A stretch of 6,272 nt of DNA. It comes from GCA-2716065 sp036123135 (lineage in GTDB: Bacteria; Bacteroidota; Bacteroidia; Flavobacteriales_D; Parvicellaceae). Positions 6,096 through 6,272 of the stretch are shown here, piece by piece. The notes under the pieces are model-generated. The model did not search any database, was not told where the DNA came from, and was given only the letters and a program-made list of their open reading frames with translations. The stretch lies in contig JAZADZ010000104.1 of NCBI GenBank assembly GCA_036123135.1, forward strand, positions 1-6,272, given 5' to 3'. The position numbers and the translations under genes are program-made. Position 1 is the stretch's first letter, and each line of letters starts with the position of its first letter.

Positions 6096-6272
6096 ATGAA
6101 ATATTTATTCTTTTTACTTGCTTACTTATTGAGTACATCAATTCTACAGGCACAAATTGATTCAGATGTTGTAAAAAAACTAACAACTAAAACTCAGATT
6201 AATGAAAAGGATTCACTGACTTGGAAAAAAGGATCAATTATAAATCTTGGGTTTAACAGTGTAGGATTATCC
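6096..6272 (+). CDS. N-terminal part of a secreted or outer-membrane protein, probably DUF3078 family; 3' truncated
   Basis: The gene starts at ATG 6096 and stays open for 59 codons to the window edge. Residues 1-20 form a signal peptide (MKYLFFLLAYLLSTSILQAQ, likely cut after QAQ). The mature N-terminus has a short polar stretch and then W43-KKGSIINLGFNSVGLS. This resembles the opening of DUF3078 proteins of Bacteroidota, in which a tryptophan and K-G-G-like turn lead into a beta strand of the N-L-x-F-x-x-V-x-L-S type, thought to begin an outer-membrane beta-barrel-like fold. The diagnostic NWAAGG motif expected next lies beyond the window, so the family call is tentative. The A-rich stretch before the ATG (CTATACAA) suits Bacteroidota initiation. 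It is transcribed divergently from the LysM/SGNH/MBOAT operon, with 137 bases between, and shows no obvious functional link to it. Confidence 0.75.
   Translation, partial: MKYLFFLLAYLLSTSILQAQIDSDVVKKLTTKTQINEKDSLTWKKGSIINLGFNSVGLS

Overview
This AT-rich window almost certainly comes from a member of the Bacteroidota. Three things point there: a C-terminal tail of the gliding-motility/type IX secretion type (CHU_C/TIGR04131) at the left edge, a probable DUF3078 outer-envelope protein at the right edge, and signal peptides ending in ..FGQ or ..QAQ with A-rich rather than Shine-Dalgarno leaders. A Flavobacteriales-like source is plausible, but the genus cannot be told from the sequence.

Layout. 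Positions 1-264 (+) hold the last 87 codons of a large secreted surface protein. It converges, across a 23-base gap, on a four-gene minus-strand cassette that fills most of the window. In transcription order the cassette is: (1) a secreted lytic-transglycosylase-like protein with two LysM domains (5958-4681); (2) a membrane-anchored SGNH/GDSL protein (annotatable start 4624, true start probably about 4684, end 3236); (3) a second, secreted SGNH protein with a GTG start (3243-2014); (4) an AlgI/DltB-type MBOAT acyltransferase (2039-288). Genes 2/3 and 3/4 overlap by 8 and 26 bases, and genes 1/2 probably overlap by 4, so this is one translationally coupled operon. A 137-base divergent intergenic region (5959-6095) contains a GC-rich perfect palindrome and a Bacteroidota-type -7 promoter element. 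It leads into a plus-strand gene cut by the right edge.

How the genes may work together. MBOAT plus SGNH is the known pairing for acetylating extracytoplasmic polysaccharides (AlgI with AlgJ/AlgX, PatA with PatB). The MBOAT passes acyl groups across the inner membrane and the SGNH protein transfers or removes them. Here there are two SGNH paralogues, each with a complete Ser-Gly-Asn-His set and a large insertion after the nucleophile block. The first gene is a LysM protein whose SLT fold is recognisable but whose catalytic Glu and neighbouring motifs appear to be lost. A reasonable inference is a peptidoglycan (or other envelope glycan) O-acetylation/de-acetylation system with a catalytically dead transglycosylase as glycan-binding partner. 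The substrate is not proven by sequence alone.

The most unusual points are the inactive-looking transglycosylase, the second gene's membrane anchor lying in frame upstream of its first ATG with only ATA or ATT available as start, and a membrane insertion in the MBOAT between its two conserved histidines.
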